DNA from: Enterobacter sp. RHBSTW-00175
GTDB taxonomy: Bacteria; Pseudomonadota; Gammaproteobacteria; Enterobacterales; Enterobacteriaceae
Direction of reading: 5' to 3'
DNA: 64,000 nt
NCBI RefSeq assembly: GCF_013927005.1
Contig: NZ_CP055930.1
Coordinates: 4,402,001-4,466,000 of the forward strand
Made by a program: the position numbers and the translations under genes. The notes beneath the pieces are model-generated. The model saw only the letters and a list, made by a program, of their open reading frames with translations, did not search any database and was not told the origin of the DNA. Shown here one piece after another: positions 8,871 to 18,319 of the stretch. Within the stretch, counting starts at the first letter, position 1; each line of letters starts with the position of its first letter.

Positions 8871-11800
8871 ATGATCCCACAGATTTCTCAGGCACCTGGC
8901 GTCGTTCAGCTGGTGCTTAATTTTTTGCAGGCACTGGAGCAACAGGGTTTTACAGGTGATACCGCCACAAATTATGCCGACAGGCTAACAATGGCGACCG
9001 ATAACAGTATCTACCAGCTTCTTCCCGATGCAGTCGTCTTTCCCCGCTCGACGGCAGATGTGGCATTAATTTCCCGTCTGGCGGCGCAGGAGCGCTTTAC
9101 TTCCCTGGTGTTCACCCCGCGTGGCGGCGGCACCGGCACAAACGGCCAGGCGCTTAATCAGGGCATCATCATTGATATGTCCCGCTATATGAACCGCATT
9201 ATTGAAATCAACCCTGAAGAGGGCTGGGTGCGTGTTGAAGCGGGTGTTATCAAAGATCAGCTCAATCAGTATTTAAAACCCTATGGCTACTTTTTCGCAC
9301 CGGAGCTGTCTACCAGTAACCGTGCGACCATTGGCGGGATGATCAACACTGATGCGTCCGGACAGGGGTCGCTGGTGTATGGCAAAACCTCCGATCATGT
9401 GATGGGCGTCCGCGCGGTACTGCTGGGTGGCGACATCCTTGATACTCAGCCAATGCCCGTTGCGCTGGCCGAAACGCTGGGCAAAGATAACACCGCCAGC
9501 GGGCGAATTTATCGCACCGTACTGGAACGCTGTCGCGACAACCGTCAGTTGATCCTCGATAAATTCCCCAAACTGAACCGCTTCCTGACGGGCTACGATC
9601 TGCGTCATGTGTTTAACGATGACCTGACCCAGTTCGATTTGACCCGCATTCTGACCGGTTCGGAAGGCACGCTGGCATTTATTACCGAGGCGCGTCTGGA
9701 TATCACCCGGCTGCCGAAGGTCCGCCGTCTGGTCAATGTGAAATACAACTCTTTCGATTCTGCGCTGCGCAATGCGCCGTTTATGGTTGACGCGCGGGCG
9801 CTGTCGGTTGAAACCGTCGACTCAAAAGTGCTTAACCTGGCGCGGGAAGACATTGTCTGGCACTCCGTGAGCGAACTGATCACCGACGTGCCGGATAAAG
9901 AGATGCTTGGCCTGAACATCGTTGAATTTGCTGGCGATGACGCCGAATTGATTGAAAGCCAGGTGTCGACGCTCTGTCAGCGCCTGGACGAGCTTATCGC
10001 CAGAGGTGAGGGCGGGGTCATTGGCTGGCAGCTGTGTAACGACCTTTCCGGTATCGAGCGTATCTATGCGATGCGTAAAAAAGCGGTGGGGTTACTGGGC
10101 AATGCCAAAGGCGCCGCTAAACCTATCCCGTTTGCGGAAGACACCTGCGTACCGCCGGAGCATCTGGCTGATTATATTGTTGAGTTCCGCGCATTGCTGG
10201 ATAGCCACGGGCTGAGCTACGGCATGTTTGGCCACGTAGACGCCGGGGTACTGCACGTGCGACCGGCTCTGGATATGTGCGACCCGCAGCAGGAGATCCT
10301 GATGAAACAGATCTCCGATGATGTCGTTGCGTTAACGGCAAAATATGGCGGTCTGCTGTGGGGCGAACACGGCAAAGGCTTCCGCGCCGAATACAGCCCG
10401 GCGTTTTTCGGTGAGCAACTGTTCGGGGAACTGCGCAAAGTCAAAGCGGCGTTTGACCCCGATAACCGCCTTAACCCGGGCAAGATTTGCCCGCCAGAAG
10501 GTGTGGATGCGCCGATGCTGCGCGTGGATGCGGTAAAACGCGGCACTTATGACCGGCAAATTCCTATCGCCGTACGCTCATCCTGGCGCGGTGCAATGGA
10601 GTGTAACGGTAACGGTCTGTGCTTTAACTTCGACGCGAAAAGCCCGATGTGTCCGTCGATGAAAATCACCAGTAACCGTATTCATTCGCCAAAAGGGCGT
10701 GCAACACTGGTGCGCGAATGGCTGCGTCTGCTGGCCGATCGCGGTGTCGATCCGCTGAAGCTGGAAAGTGAGCTACCGGAAAAAGCGGCCAGCCTGCGCA
10801 CGCTTATCGAACGCACGCGGAACAGCTTGCACGCCCGGAAAGGCGAATATGATTTCTCTCATGAAGTCAAAGAAGCCATGTCCGGTTGCCTGGCCTGTAA
10901 GGCCTGTTCGACCCAGTGCCCGATTAAAATCGACGTCCCGGAATTCCGTTCGCGTTTCCTGCAACTTTACCACACGCGCTATCTGCGCCCGGTGCGCGAT
11001 CACCTGGTCGCCACGGTGGAAAGCTATGCACCACTGATGGCGCGAGCGCCCAAGACGTTCAACTTCTTTATCAATCAACCGCTGGTACGTAAGCTCTCCG
11101 AAAAACATATCGGCATGGTGGATCTGCCGTTGCTGTCGACGCCATCGTTACAGCGTCAGCTGGTGGGGCATCGTTCTGCAAACATGACCCTGGAGCAGCT
11201 TGAAGCGCTAAGCGCAGAGCAAAAAGCCAACGTGGTACTGGTGGTGCAGGACCCGTTCACCAGCTACTACGATGCGCAGGTCGTGGCAGATTTTGTCCGT
11301 CTGGCTGAAAAAATCGGTTATCAGCCGGTGGTGCTGCCATTCTCGCCAAACGGTAAGGCGCAGCACATTAAAGGCTTCCTGAACCGCTTTGCGAAAACCG
11401 CACAGAAAACGTCGGACTTCCTTAACCGTGTTGCGACGCTGGGGATCCCGATGGTCGGCGTCGATCCGGCGCTGGTGCTCTGTTATCGCGATGAGTACAA
11501 GCAGACGCTTGGCGAAAAACGCGGGGATTTCCACGTTATGCTGGTGCATGAATGGCTGCCTGCGGCGTTGCAAAAAACAGCGACCAAAGAGGTCAGCGGC
11601 GAGTCATGGTATCTGTTTGGACACTGTACCGAGGTGACGGCATTGCCGGGGGCACCTGGACAATGGGCCTCTATTTTCGCCCGCTTCGGTGCGAAGCTCG
11701 AGAGCGTCAGCGTTGGGTGTTGCGGCATGGCGGGAACCTACGGGCATGAAGTAAAAAATCATGAAAACTCACTTGGGATCTACGAGTTGTCATGGCATCA

Positions 11801-11927
11801 GGCCATGCAGCGTTTACCGCGCAACCGTTGCCTGGCGACGGGTTACTCCTGTCGCAGCCAGGTGAAACGCGTTGAAGGTAACGGTGTACGCCATCCATTG
11901 CAGGCTTTACTGGAGATTATGGGATGA
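8871..11927 (+). CDS. ydiJ: FAD-linked oxidase / iron-sulfur protein YdiJ (D-2-hydroxyglutarate dehydrogenase type)
   Basis: The 1018-residue protein matches E. coli YdiJ in length. It has an N-terminal FAD-binding PCMH domain (about residues 45-280, with TPRGGGTGTNGQ), a flavin oxidase C-terminal domain with the metal/substrate motif GMFGHVDAGVLHVRP, and a ferredoxin-like region CLACKACSTQCP (Cys673, 676, 679, 683). A C-terminal CCG-type cysteine-rich domain carries VGCCGMAGTYGHE. E. coli YdiJ is reported to oxidise D-2-hydroxyglutarate. The TGA overlaps the menI ATG in ATGA, so the two are translationally coupled. A PurR-like box lies just upstream. Confidence 0.93.
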   Translation: MIPQISQAPGVVQLVLNFLQALEQQGFTGDTATNYADRLTMATDNSIYQLLPDAVVFPRSTADVALISRLAAQERFTSLVFTPRGGGTGTNGQALNQGIIIDMSRYMNRIIEINPEEGWVRVEAGVIKDQLNQYLKPYGYFFAPELSTSNRATIGGMINTDASGQGSLVYGKTSDHVMGVRAVLLGGDILDTQPMPVALAETLGKDNTASGRIYRTVLERCRDNRQLILDKFPKLNRFLTGYDLRHVFNDDLTQFDLTRILTGSEGTLAFITEARLDITRLPKVRRLVNVKYNSFDSALRNAPFMVDARALSVETVDSKVLNLAREDIVWHSVSELITDVPDKEMLGLNIVEFAGDDAELIESQVSTLCQRLDELIARGEGGVIGWQLCNDLSGIERIYAMRKKAVGLLGNAKGAAKPIPFAEDTCVPPEHLADYIVEFRALLDSHGLSYGMFGHVDAGVLHVRPALDMCDPQQEILMKQISDDVVALTAKYGGLLWGEHGKGFRAEYSPAFFGEQLFGELRKVKAAFDPDNRLNPGKICPPEGVDAPMLRVDAVKRGTYDRQIPIAVRSSWRGAMECNGNGLCFNFDAKSPMCPSMKITSNRIHSPKGRATLVREWLRLLADRGVDPLKLESELPEKAASLRTLIERTRNSLHARKGEYDFSHEVKEAMSGCLACKACSTQCPIKIDVPEFRSRFLQLYHTRYLRPVRDHLVATVESYAPLMARAPKTFNFFINQPLVRKLSEKHIGMVDLPLLSTPSLQRQLVGHRSANMTLEQLEALSAEQKANVVLVVQDPFTSYYDAQVVADFVRLAEKIGYQPVVLPFSPNGKAQHIKGFLNRFAKTAQKTSDFLNRVATLGIPMVGVDPALVLCYRDEYKQTLGEKRGDFHVMLVHEWLPAALQKTATKEVSGESWYLFGHCTEVTALPGAPGQWASIFARFGAKLESVSVGCCGMAGTYGHEVKNHENSLGIYELSWHQAMQRLPRNRCLATGYSCRSQVKRVEGNGVRHPLQALLEIMG

Positions 11928-12334
11928 TCTGGAAACGAGCAGTGACGCTTCAGGCGCTCAATGCTATGGGTGAAGGGAATATGGTGGGCTTGCTGGATAT
12001 CCAGTTTACCCGCATGGGTGAAGATTCGCTGGAAGCGACCATGCCTGTCGATAGCCGCACGCATCAGCCGTTTGGCCTGCTTCACGGTGGTGCCTCGGTG
12101 GTGCTGGCTGAAACGCTTGGCTCAGTCGCAGGCTATTTGTGTACCGAAGGGGAACACAAAGTGGTGGGGCTGGAAGTGAACGCCAACCATATTCGCTCTG
12201 TTCGCAGTGGACGCGTGCGCGGTGTCTGCCGTGCATTGCACGCAGGCAGCCGTCATCAGGTGTGGCAGATTGATATTTTGGACGAGCAGGAACGGCTGTG
12301 CTGCTCATCGCGTCTGACGACGGCGGTGGTGTAA
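11924..12334 (+). CDS. menI: 1,4-dihydroxy-2-naphthoyl-CoA thioesterase MenI
   Basis: This 136-residue single hotdog-fold thioesterase has the HGGASVVLAETLGS segment, with the catalytic glutamate in AETLG near residue 63. It hydrolyses DHNA-CoA in menaquinone synthesis. It overlaps the end of ydiJ by four bases (ATGA), as in E. coli, so it is probably co-transcribed. Length and motif are typical of the family. Confidence 0.93.
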   Translation: MIWKRAVTLQALNAMGEGNMVGLLDIQFTRMGEDSLEATMPVDSRTHQPFGLLHGGASVVLAETLGSVAGYLCTEGEHKVVGLEVNANHIRSVRSGRVRGVCRALHAGSRHQVWQIDILDEQERLCCSSRLTTAVV

Positions 12335-12392
12335 CGCATGTAAACATCCAGGATGTTTTGCCTTTGGTCAAAATCTGCGCAGTAAAACGTGT

Positions 12393-12398
12393 TATACT
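12393..12398 (+). promoter_or_regulatory. Likely -10 element of ydiH
   Basis: TATACT lies 30 bp upstream of the ydiH start in an otherwise plain 94 bp gap. No good -35 is seen at 17 bp, so the promoter may be an extended -10 type. Confidence 0.4.
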
Positions 12399-12428
12399 GC
12401 TCAGGTTTTGTACACAAGCGAGGACATC

Positions 12429-12623
12429 ATGGATACCGAATTGAACCCAACCCAACTGGCAGTTGAATATTTACGTCGCGATAAGAGCAACCTGTCTCCG
12501 GCGCAGTACCTGAAAAAGCTGAAACAGCTTGAGCTGGAATTTGCAGATTTGCTGGCGCTCTCTTCCAGCGAGCTGAAAGAAGAGATCTATTTTGCCTGGC
12601 GGTTGGGCGTTCATGTCCATTAA
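12429..12623 (+). CDS. ydiH: Conserved small protein YdiH
   Basis: The 64-residue protein is closely related to E. coli YdiH (62 residues), with QYLKKLKQLELEFADLL and ELKEEIYFAWRLGVH conserved. I chose the ATG at 12429 because GAGGA lies just upstream and the family begins there; an in-frame ATG at 12408 would add seven unrelated residues. The function is unknown. Predicted helices and no membrane segment suggest a cytosolic protein. Confidence 0.9.
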   Translation: MDTELNPTQLAVEYLRRDKSNLSPAQYLKKLKQLELEFADLLALSSSELKEEIYFAWRLGVHVH

Positions 12624-12629
12624 TTGCTG

Positions 12630-12657
12630 AAAAAGGGCCGCGCTTGCGGCCTTTTTT
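12630..12657 (+). terminator. Terminator of ydiH
   Basis: A GC-rich stem (GGGCCGC / GCGGCC) is followed by six T, immediately after ydiH. Confidence 0.88.
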
Positions 12658-12668
12658 GTCTCTGGCAT

Positions 12669-13298
12669 TCAGTACTTCGCCGGGAGTTTGTTAATTTTAA
12701 TGAGCCTGCCTTCTTCCATCTCTACATACCCACCCGCTTTCAGGTCGGCCAGAATACGCATCACACCACTGCGGGAAAGCTGGGTTTTATCACGAATGTA
12801 GCGTTCAGCGGTAATACCCCTGCGATATGATTCTTCTTCACTCATTAACAGCATCAGCTGCTGGCGGATCATCTCATACGCCGTCGGGGCACCGTTAGGC
12901 ATAATGGTATGATAGAGCCGGTTGTACATAAACATCAGATGGTTTGATACCAGCCCCCATAGCCCCTTTTCCTGAATGATGACGTTGAGCTGCGCCGTAG
13001 GCAGCGTACCAATCTTGCAGGGTGTGACCGTTTTTAGGTAGTCGTCAAAAAAGATGTCATTGAGGTTGGCCACGCCAAAAAAGGCCGGGCTCTTTGCCGT
13101 CGACAGCATCAGATTGTCGCTTCGCCGATAAATGGCAACGGTCCCTTCCAGAATCAAATAACTCATTCCCTGACCATTAACCACCAGAGCCAGCATCTCT
13201 CCACGACCTGCGCTACGAAGGGCAGAATAAGGTTGTAATTGAGTAATGAGCTCTTGTGCATAGGGAGAACCGCGATGCAGCTTTTCTGTGGCGGACAT
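12669..13298 (-). CDS. IprA-like winged-helix regulator A
   Basis: The 209-residue protein has an N-terminal cyclic-nucleotide-binding-type fold (about residues 20-130) and a C-terminal winged helix with IRDKTQLSRSGVMRILADLK. It ends in RLIKINKLPAKY, closely resembling the end of E. coli IprA/YaiV, a regulator linked to oxidative stress and virulence. No canonical cAMP-binding RAE segment is visible, so the effector is unknown. A paralogue lies 66 bp upstream in the same direction. The start has only a weak ribosome site, which may mean coupling to the upstream gene. It probably regulates the neighbouring fimbrial operon or itself. Confidence 0.82.
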   Translation of the reverse strand: MSATEKLHRGSPYAQELITQLQPYSALRSAGRGEMLALVVNGQGMSYLILEGTVAIYRRSDNLMLSTAKSPAFFGVANLNDIFFDDYLKTVTPCKIGTLPTAQLNVIIQEKGLWGLVSNHLMFMYNRLYHTIMPNGAPTAYEMIRQQLMLLMSEEESYRRGITAERYIRDKTQLSRSGVMRILADLKAGGYVEMEEGRLIKINKLPAKY

Positions 13299-13309
13299 AA
13301 TCTGAACCC

Positions 13310-13325
13310 GAAAGAATCCTCTTTC
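13310..13325. promoter_or_regulatory. Perfect palindrome upstream of IprA-like A
   Basis: GAAAGA-N4-TCTTTC is a perfect 6-4-6 inverted repeat 12 bp upstream of the regulator A start. Its layout is the same as the fimbrial promoter palindromes but the half-site differs. It could be an autoregulatory operator; this is inference. Confidence 0.4.
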
Positions 13326-13364
13326 TGATTATAGCGATACTCCACTTCACCGACAGTCGCGGGG

Positions 13365-14024
13365 TCAGTATTTTCGTGGCAAATGATGGATATCAAGCAG
13401 GACACCGCGCGCCATGGTGATGTACTTCCCGGTGCGCAGTTCCGCCAGTATGCGCATGATCCCGCTGCGCGACAGCCACGTTCGGCTTTGTATATACCCT
13501 GCCGCCGTCATGTTCAGCCGTATTGCTTCAGGCTCCTGCATCAGCTCAAGCAGTTGAAAACGGATAATGTCATAGGCGGACATCTGCGAGATCCGCGAGC
13601 AGTGTTCGTAAACGCGGGACGCGGTATAGATCAGCAGATGCGAAAAGGGCTCCCATAAATTGCGTTGCGCAACCACACTGTTGAAGCATGCCAGCGAAAT
13701 ACCCGCTATCTCGGCGGTTTCCAGTGCCCTGACGTACAAGTGCTCTGAGGAGAATTGACTGCTCACGCCGAGCACAAACGGTGAGGATTCGGAATTGAGC
13801 ACAATGCCATCTCCCCGACGGTGCAGCGCCACACTCCCCTGGAGTAGCAAAAAGCACTGACGAATATCGTTATTATAATATTGGATGACTTCGCCTCGCG
13901 ACATTATGCGTCTTTCTGCAAAAGGGAGGAGGTTATCGATTATTTTCTCGATGTGTTTATAGGGTTTGGCGGTAAGCACGGGTGTTTTTTCAATATCGAG
14001 AATGGGGGACATTCGGGTGTTCAT
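13365..14024 (-). CDS. IprA-like winged-helix regulator B
   Basis: This is a paralogue of the gene just downstream, with a cNMP-binding-like N-terminal domain and the winged-helix segment IQSRTWLSRSGIMRILAELR, ending LLDIHHLPRKY. I chose the ATG at 14024 (219 residues) because TGAGGT lies at ribosome-site distance; the longer frame from 14066 has no such site. It is divergent from the fimbrial operon, and the ~440 bp between them carries three copies of a palindrome, so it is a strong candidate to control the fimbriae. The effector is unknown. Confidence 0.8.
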   Translation of the reverse strand: MNTRMSPILDIEKTPVLTAKPYKHIEKIIDNLLPFAERRIMSRGEVIQYYNNDIRQCFLLLQGSVALHRRGDGIVLNSESSPFVLGVSSQFSSEHLYVRALETAEIAGISLACFNSVVAQRNLWEPFSHLLIYTASRVYEHCSRISQMSAYDIIRFQLLELMQEPEAIRLNMTAAGYIQSRTWLSRSGIMRILAELRTGKYITMARGVLLDIHHLPRKY

Positions 14025-14111
14025 AAGATACCTCACTGACGGATGCGATCGTTTTTTGATCGGCATAGAGAATTATCTTAAAAAACAGCATGTCATGGAA
14101 TATATAAGGCA

Positions 14112-14267
14112 GGTCTAAAAGTAGACCGCTGCAATTGATGTTCCTAATACTATGAATTTTAAGGTTGAACATTATGGGTCTAAAAGTAGACCGAAAATAA
14201 ATCGACGTAAGATATTTCAAAAATAAAATTGTTTTAATTTTGTTAAACAGAAGTCTACAGCTAGACC
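14112..14267. promoter_or_regulatory. Triple-palindrome operator array in the divergent fimbrial promoter
   Basis: Two perfect copies of GGTCTAAAAGTAGACC lie at 14112-14127 and 14177-14192, and a third close copy, AGTCTACAGCTAGACC, at 14252-14267. All share the 6-4-6 layout GGTCTA-N4-TAGACC. Centres are 65 and 75 bp apart, between IprA-like B and the fimbrial major subunit gene. The surrounding 14025-14468 is AT-rich and holds no gene; a TATAAA-like -10 is visible near 14300. Repetition and symmetry make this an operator set for one regulator, which is not identified. Confidence 0.75.
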
Positions 14268-14468
14268 GCAAAAAAGATTGTGTGCCGAAAAAGAGTTGTA
14301 TAAATTTTATTCGTCAACAGGCATGACCCAACATGTTTAATCAGCGCTTTGAAGCGGTGTTATTTAATGGGCGCCTGAAAAATATAAAAGGCAAGAGATG
14401 ATGGGTGAATATCCACGACTCTCTTTATCTGGATTTTAGTAATAAATAAAGTGATGCAGGAACAAGTT

Positions 14469-14999
14469 ATGAAAAATAAGATGATGATAGCAATACTGGC
14501 AGTCAGTACCGCGTTGGCAACAACCCACGCTTTTTCCGCCGCGGGCACCGTTAATTTTAACGGAAATATTCTGGATTCTGCTTGCGACGTCGATGTGGCT
14601 TCTCAGAATCAGGTCGTGGTATTAGGGGATTATTATAAGACCGAGTTCTTAGCGACCGGAGCAAGAACCGCAGCAACGCAATTTAATATCGTGTTGAAAA
14701 ACTGCCCGGTGACAGTCACGAACGCGAAGGTTCGTTTTGATGGTACCCCAGATACAACCAATGCCAGCCTGCTGGCGATTGATTCGTCTGCGGCAGGTGC
14801 CGCGACCGGTGTGGCGATCAACCTGATGAGCGCGGATAAGGCGGACTTGCCGCTCCATGGCAGCAACAGCTATAGCTATCCGCTTATCAGCACCGCGGAT
14901 AATACGCTGAGTTTTTATGCACAGTATATTTCCACCGCCGCAACGGTTACCGCGGGTCCGGCGAACGCTGTAGCTAACTTCTCAGTGGTTTACAACTAA
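14469..14999 (+). CDS. Fimbrial major subunit (type 1 FimA-like pilin)
   Basis: The 176-residue protein begins with a Sec signal peptide (about 24 residues, cut near AFSA). It has the pilin cysteine pair (SACDVD and KNCPVT) and the C-terminal beta-zipper ending FSVVYN with the penultimate aromatic. It should be exported, capped by the chaperone encoded next and polymerised as the rod. I chose the ATG at 14469, not 14451, because the signal peptide starts there and AGGAAC precedes it. It is the first gene of a five-gene chaperone-usher operon. Confidence 0.9.
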   Translation: MKNKMMIAILAVSTALATTHAFSAAGTVNFNGNILDSACDVDVASQNQVVVLGDYYKTEFLATGARTAATQFNIVLKNCPVTVTNAKVRFDGTPDTTNASLLAIDSSAAGAATGVAINLMSADKADLPLHGSNSYSYPLISTADNTLSFYAQYISTAATVTAGPANAVANFSVVYN

Positions 15000-15056
15000 T
15001 ATTTTGCAGCAATCTGTAAGGGGCCAGCCCGGCCCCTTTGTAGTATGAGGTTTATC

Positions 15057-15734
15057 ATGCGTTTTATCACCACAGCAGGACTCGCCCTGGCGCTGTCAGC
15101 ACTGACGCTGGCCACGGCTAATGCCGGCGTTATTATTGGCGGTACCCGGCTCATATTTGAAGGGACTAAAAAAGAAGCGTCAATAAACATAAGTAATCCT
15201 GACGCGACGCCTTATTTAATTCAGTCATGGATAGAGATGCAGGAAGGGCATGCAGGTAAAGCGCCGTTTATTATTACACCGCCATTATATCGCCTTGATG
15301 GAGGGCAAAAAAATATTGAGCGTATTGTGATGACGGGCGCACTGCCTCAAGAGCGGGAAAGTCTGTTTTGGCTGAATGTCAAAGCGATCCCTTCGGCGTC
15401 AATGCAGACGAACGCTCTGCAAATTGCAGTGAAAACGCGGATCAAACTGATATACCGGCCGGAAGGCCTGCGGGCGTCAACACCAGAGGAACAAGCGAAT
15501 AAATTAACCTGGCAACGAACCGGGAATGAAATTCAGGTCAACAACCCCACACAATATGTCATCAATTTTAATGAAATTACGCTGGGGGGTAAGAAACTGG
15601 ATGAGGTGACCTATGTTTTACCCGGCTCCTCAACCCGGTTTGTATTACCGAACGAGGCCAGAGGGCATTCGCTCACGTTTAACATTATTAACGACTATGG
15701 CAGTCCCGGCGTATTACATCAAACCACGTTGTGA
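15057..15734 (+). CDS. Periplasmic fimbrial chaperone (PapD/FimC family)
   Basis: The 225-residue protein has a signal peptide ending ATANA and two immunoglobulin-like domains. The N-terminal domain has GVIIGGTRLIFEG and the conserved ESLFWLNVKAIP edge; NALQIAVKTRIKLIYRP is the subunit-binding G1 strand and linker. It stabilises pilin subunits by donor-strand complementation and delivers them to the usher. The ATG at 15057 has GAGG at the right distance; an in-frame ATG at 15045 has none. It follows the major subunit after a 57 bp gap containing a small GC hairpin that could reduce downstream expression. Confidence 0.92.
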   Translation: MRFITTAGLALALSALTLATANAGVIIGGTRLIFEGTKKEASINISNPDATPYLIQSWIEMQEGHAGKAPFIITPPLYRLDGGQKNIERIVMTGALPQERESLFWLNVKAIPSASMQTNALQIAVKTRIKLIYRPEGLRASTPEEQANKLTWQRTGNEIQVNNPTQYVINFNEITLGGKKLDEVTYVLPGSSTRFVLPNEARGHSLTFNIINDYGSPGVLHQTTL

Positions 15735-15777
15735 TCTTTTTACATCCGGCATGCCTGCATTAACCCGGTAATTCGCA

Positions 15778-18318
15778 ATGACAGAAAATAACAGGCTGAG
15801 ACCCGCCCCTCTGGCGATAGTTATCGCTTTAGCGTTCGGTGAAGTGCCGCCGGCGCTTTACGCCAGTGTGGCATTTAACACAGAGCTGATTGAACTGGAT
15901 AATCCCGGAATGGGTAAGGCCGATCTCTCCGCCTTTGAATCTGGAGCTCAGGCGCCGGGGATCTACCATGTTGATATTGTTGTTGACGACCAGTTTGTAG
16001 AGACGGCTGATATTCACTTTACTGCGGGTAAAACCGACAGCGGCAATGACGCCCTGCAGCCTTGTCTGAATATGGCGCAATTAAAAAGGTGGGGCGTTAA
16101 AACGGCGTTATTTCCGGCGCTCGATGCGGAGAACCGCGATTGCGTGAATCTCCTGGCGATTCCTCAGGCCACTGCGGATTTCCAGTTTGCCGCCCAGCGT
16201 CTGGTGTTAACTGTTCCTCAGGCCGCCATCGATCTTCCGGCGAGAGGCTATGTGCCGCCAGAGATGTGGGACGAGGGGATAACGGCCGCAATGCTCAATT
16301 ACAGCCTGAGTGGGGCGAACAGCCGGGCGAGAACGGGCGCGGGGGGCAGCAGCGATAGCCAGTATGCGAACCTGCGTCCAGGGATCAATATTGGGCCGTG
16401 GCGTTTACGCAACTACACCACCTGGTCACGGGATACGTCCGGGAAGGATCGCTGGGACACGGTTTATAGCTATCTGCAGCGTGCCGTTATTCCGCTGAAA
16501 GCGCAGCTTACCGTCGGGGACAGCTCCGCCCCGGCTGATGTCTTTGACAGCGTGCCTTTTCGCGGTGCACAGCTGGCGTCGGACGATGACATGCTCCCGG
16601 ACTCCATGAAGGGCTATGCGCCCGTGGTCCGCGGGATTGCGCGTACCCACGCCCAGGTCGTGATACGCCAGAATGGCTATCAGATCTACCAGAGCTATGT
16701 GGCACCGGGCGCGTTTGAAATTACGGATATGTATCCCACTGGCGGCGCGGGTGATTTAGACGTGACCATTAAAGAGGCAGATGGAAGCGAGCAGCATTTC
16801 ACGTTGCCTTACGCTTCGGTACCGGTTTTACAGCGTGAAGGACGACTGAAATATGCCCTCTCCGGCGGACAGTATCGCGCTTATAACAGCAGCGTGGAGA
16901 AAACCCCATTCGGGCAAATCACCGCTATCTATGGTCTGCAGCATGGCATCACCCTCTATGGCGGTGGGCAGGGCTCCAGCAAGTACCAGTCGCTTGCGGT
17001 CGGGGCAGGTAAAAACATGGGGGAGTTCGGGGCGCTCTCCGCCGATGTCACTCAGGGCTGGTCATCACCGGCCCACACGGCGAAAACGCATGGGCAGTCT
17101 TTGCGCGCGCGCTACAGCAAGAACGTACTCAATACCGGCACCCAATTTTCGATTGCGGGATACCGCTATTCAACCCGGGGCTATTACGGCCTCCAGGACG
17201 TGCTGGACTCGTACGGCGACAGTAGCGCGCTTCAGGACCGACGGCGGCACCGCGTGGAGCTGACCATGAGCCAGACGCTAGGCGATGAGCGGGGGGCACT
17301 AACGCTCAGCGCCGCACGGGAAGAGTACTGGAACTCCGACAGAACGATGGCGTCATGGAGTGTCGGTTACAACAACGACTGGCACAGCATCAGCTATGGC
17401 GTGACCTGGACCTACAGTAAAAATGGCAGCACGGCGTCATCAGCGAGCGGCAGCGCAAAATCCTACGATCGCGACCAGCTTCTTGCATTCACCGTCAGCG
17501 TACCGCTGGATAAATTCCTGCCGCAGACGTGGGCCAACTATGGCCTGAACGCCAGTAAGAATAATGGCACGACACACAGTATCGGCATCAACGGGGTCGC
17601 GCTCGAAAACAGCGCGCTGAACTGGAATATTCAGCAGGGTTACGGCACGGATGGCGTCGGGTATACCGGCACGATGAACGGCGACTATAAAGGGACGTAT
17701 GGCGAGGTCACGGCGGGATATGGCTACGACAAAAATAGCGAACGCCTGAATTACGGTTTGCAGGGAGGGATCCTCGCCCATGCTGACGGTATAACGCTGT
17801 CTCAACCGCTGGGGGAAACCAATGCGTTGATCAAAGCCTCTGGTGCCTACGGGGTGAATATCCGCAATCAGTCCGGCGTGCGGACCGATTACCGGGGCTT
17901 TACGGTGGCGAATAACCTCGCCGTATACCGAAAAAACGATCTCGCCCTCGATCCGGAAAATATGCCTGATGACGTGGAGCTGCAGATCAACACGCGTTCG
18001 GTAACCCCTACACGCGGGGCGGTGGTGAAAGCCGATTATCACGCCAAAGTGGGACGTCGGGCGCTGATGACCTTAACGGACGATAACCATGTCGTCCCGT
18101 TTGGGGCGGTGGTCACCCTTGCAGATGAGGATAACAGCAGTTTTATTGTCGGCGATCGCGGTCAGGTTTATTTAACGGGCCTGCGCGAGCAGGGCACCGT
18201 TCTGGCGACATGGGGGAATCAATCTCACCAGCAGTGTCGGGCGGATTTTAGCCTGCCGGAAAGAACCCAATACGGTGGCATTACTGACATGAGCGTCAGA
18301 TGCCGCCAGGAAAAGTAA
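15778..18318 (+). CDS. Outer-membrane fimbrial usher (FimD/PapC family)
   Basis: The 846-residue protein has an N-terminal periplasmic domain beginning VAFNTELIELDNPG and a 24-strand barrel interrupted by the plug. Its conserved DVTIKEADGS region follows, and a C-terminal domain ends with the usual cysteine pair (HQQCRADF and DMSVRCRQ). It receives chaperone-subunit complexes and secretes the assembled pilus. The length is typical. The gene follows the chaperone by 43 bp and the tip-subunit gene starts 1 bp after its stop. Confidence 0.93.
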   Translation: MTENNRLRPAPLAIVIALAFGEVPPALYASVAFNTELIELDNPGMGKADLSAFESGAQAPGIYHVDIVVDDQFVETADIHFTAGKTDSGNDALQPCLNMAQLKRWGVKTALFPALDAENRDCVNLLAIPQATADFQFAAQRLVLTVPQAAIDLPARGYVPPEMWDEGITAAMLNYSLSGANSRARTGAGGSSDSQYANLRPGINIGPWRLRNYTTWSRDTSGKDRWDTVYSYLQRAVIPLKAQLTVGDSSAPADVFDSVPFRGAQLASDDDMLPDSMKGYAPVVRGIARTHAQVVIRQNGYQIYQSYVAPGAFEITDMYPTGGAGDLDVTIKEADGSEQHFTLPYASVPVLQREGRLKYALSGGQYRAYNSSVEKTPFGQITAIYGLQHGITLYGGGQGSSKYQSLAVGAGKNMGEFGALSADVTQGWSSPAHTAKTHGQSLRARYSKNVLNTGTQFSIAGYRYSTRGYYGLQDVLDSYGDSSALQDRRRHRVELTMSQTLGDERGALTLSAAREEYWNSDRTMASWSVGYNNDWHSISYGVTWTYSKNGSTASSASGSAKSYDRDQLLAFTVSVPLDKFLPQTWANYGLNASKNNGTTHSIGINGVALENSALNWNIQQGYGTDGVGYTGTMNGDYKGTYGEVTAGYGYDKNSERLNYGLQGGILAHADGITLSQPLGETNALIKASGAYGVNIRNQSGVRTDYRGFTVANNLAVYRKNDLALDPENMPDDVELQINTRSVTPTRGAVVKADYHAKVGRRALMTLTDDNHVVPFGAVVTLADEDNSSFIVGDRGQVYLTGLREQGTVLATWGNQSHQQCRADFSLPERTQYGGITDMSVRCRQEK

Positions 18319-18319
18319 T

